Origin: SVKR01 sp963649145
Lineage (GTDB): Bacteria > Bacillota > Clostridia > Oscillospirales > Oscillospiraceae
DNA length: 5,973 nt
NCBI GenBank assembly: GCA_963649145.1
Contig: CAVJGI010000116.1
Location: 1 to 5,973, forward strand
Direction of reading: 5' to 3'
The position numbers were made by a program, and so were the translations under genes. Shown in pieces: positions 5,570-5,973 of the stretch. Below the pieces are notes generated by a model. That model was not told where the DNA came from. It did not search any database and saw only the letters and a program-made list of their open reading frames with translations. Position 1 is the first letter of the stretch, and each line of letters starts with the position of its first letter.

Positions 5570-5597
5570 ATTATAGTAACTTAACAACTGTAATCAA
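5570..5597 (-). promoter_or_regulatory. Distal promoter of the CofE-like gene
   Basis: The minus strand has TTGATT (5592-5597), a 16-base spacer and a perfect TATAAT (5570-5575). Transcription would start near 5563, giving a leader of about 165 bases before the ATG at 5398. It overlaps the region just upstream of the divergent small gene. Confidence 0.5.
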
Positions 5598-5631
5598 ACG
5601 TCTGTAACAAGTTGAAAGGTGGTAAAATATT

Positions 5632-5841
5632 ATGAACATGCATAAGATCGAGTATGAAGTCAAGCTCACCGGCAGCAAGCTGTTCGACATCGTGATGTAC
5701 AACGCCGCCAACAAGCTCTGCGCCGATTTTCCCGGCCTCCAGTTCGAGTATAACAAGACCAGCATCCGCATCTTCGGCGAGCTGGACGACTACTGGTTTG
5801 AGAAATATAACGAGACGATGTTCGAGAAAATGTCAAAATAA
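5632..5841 (+). CDS. Small conserved-looking protein of unknown function (69 residues)
   Basis: I do not recognise this protein. The ATG at 5632 has AAAGGTGG (5615-5622) nine bases upstream, and a strong terminator follows 15 bases after the stop, so a real monocistronic gene is likely. Codon use is GC-rich like glgP. The predicted layout is strand (KIEYEVKLT, 5-13), helix (14-33), strand (LQFEYNK, 36-42), strand (SIRIFGEL, 44-51), then an acidic/aromatic helix (52-68). This compact strand-helix-strand-strand-helix pattern has no signal peptide, membrane segment, Cys cluster or DNA-binding motif. It is divergent from the CofE-like gene. An ATG at 5638 is an alternative start. No good plus-strand promoter is obvious. 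Confidence 0.8.
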   Translation: MNMHKIEYEVKLTGSKLFDIVMYNAANKLCADFPGLQFEYNKTSIRIFGELDDYWFEKYNETMFEKMSK

Positions 5842-5855
5842 TTCAAACGAGACCC

Positions 5856-5887
5856 AAAAAGCCGCCCCGACCGGGGCGGCTTTTTTT
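5856..5887 (+). terminator. Strong rho-independent terminator after the small gene
   Basis: GCCGCCCC (5861-5868) pairs with GGGGCGGC (5873-5880) around the loop GACC. AAAAA precedes it and TTTTTTT follows, so it could also work on the minus strand for a gene entering from the right. Confidence 0.95.
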
Positions 5888-5973
5888 AGCTCGTCAAAGA
5901 ACTCGGGCGAGCTGCGGTCTTAAAGGCGGCAGAAAGTCAACCAAGTGCAACCCCCGCAAGTTCGGCTGGGGAG

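Noticed and set aside
5399..5631. Riboswitch or T-box in the divergent intergenic region
   Set aside because: The stems present are short and do not match any riboswitch or T-box core I can identify, and no terminator-antiterminator pair is visible.
5888..5973. Possible 3' end of a minus-strand gene entering from the right edge
   Set aside because: One minus-strand frame is open from the edge to a TGA near 5894 (about 25 codons), but it is Pro/Leu/Arg-rich, shows no recognisable motif, and is too short to judge. I see nothing else supportable in this stretch.

Overview
The window looks like chromosomal DNA from a GC-rich member of the Clostridia (Bacillota), perhaps an Oscillospiraceae-type gut anaerobe. 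This rests on strong Shine-Dalgarno sites (GGGAG, AAGGGG, AAAGGTGG), simple GC-hairpin/U-tract terminators, a clostridial-type glycogen phosphorylase, and the long (~400-residue) CofE-like protein that I associate with such bacteria. The taxon is an inference; no rRNA or other marker gene is present.

Layout. Positions 1-97 are intergenic and hold three consecutive GC-rich hairpins. Positions ~98-1643 are clearly AT-rich and foreign-looking. This part carries a possible short transcription unit on the plus strand (TATAAT at 100-105, terminator at 202-250) and, on the minus strand, one nuclease gene (327-1526). That gene's promoter region (1600-1643) is a perfect 15-bp inverted repeat around an extended -10 element. 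The AT-rich block lies between two 20-bp direct repeats (78-97 and 1682-1701, 18/20 identical) and interrupts what would otherwise be one series of small hairpins. GC-rich DNA resumes at about 1644. It carries two housekeeping-type minus-strand genes, glycogen phosphorylase (1731-4049) and an F420-0:glutamate ligase (CofE) family protein (4202-5398), separated by a strong terminator. A divergent intergenic region (5399-5631) with two candidate minus-strand promoters leads to a small plus-strand gene (5632-5841) of unknown function, closed by a strong terminator.

How the parts work together. Glycogen phosphorylase releases glucose-1-phosphate from stored glycogen. The CofE-like gene looks separately transcribed, and nothing here links it to glycogen or to a complete F420 pathway. 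The nuclease is unrelated to its neighbours: an Mrr-type PD-(D/E)XK nuclease domain followed by four degenerate repeats resembling the homing-endonuclease-associated repeat. It has no methyltransferase or controller gene beside it. It is best read as a solitary, horizontally acquired defence (type IV-like) or selfish nuclease, and it is the most interesting item in the window.
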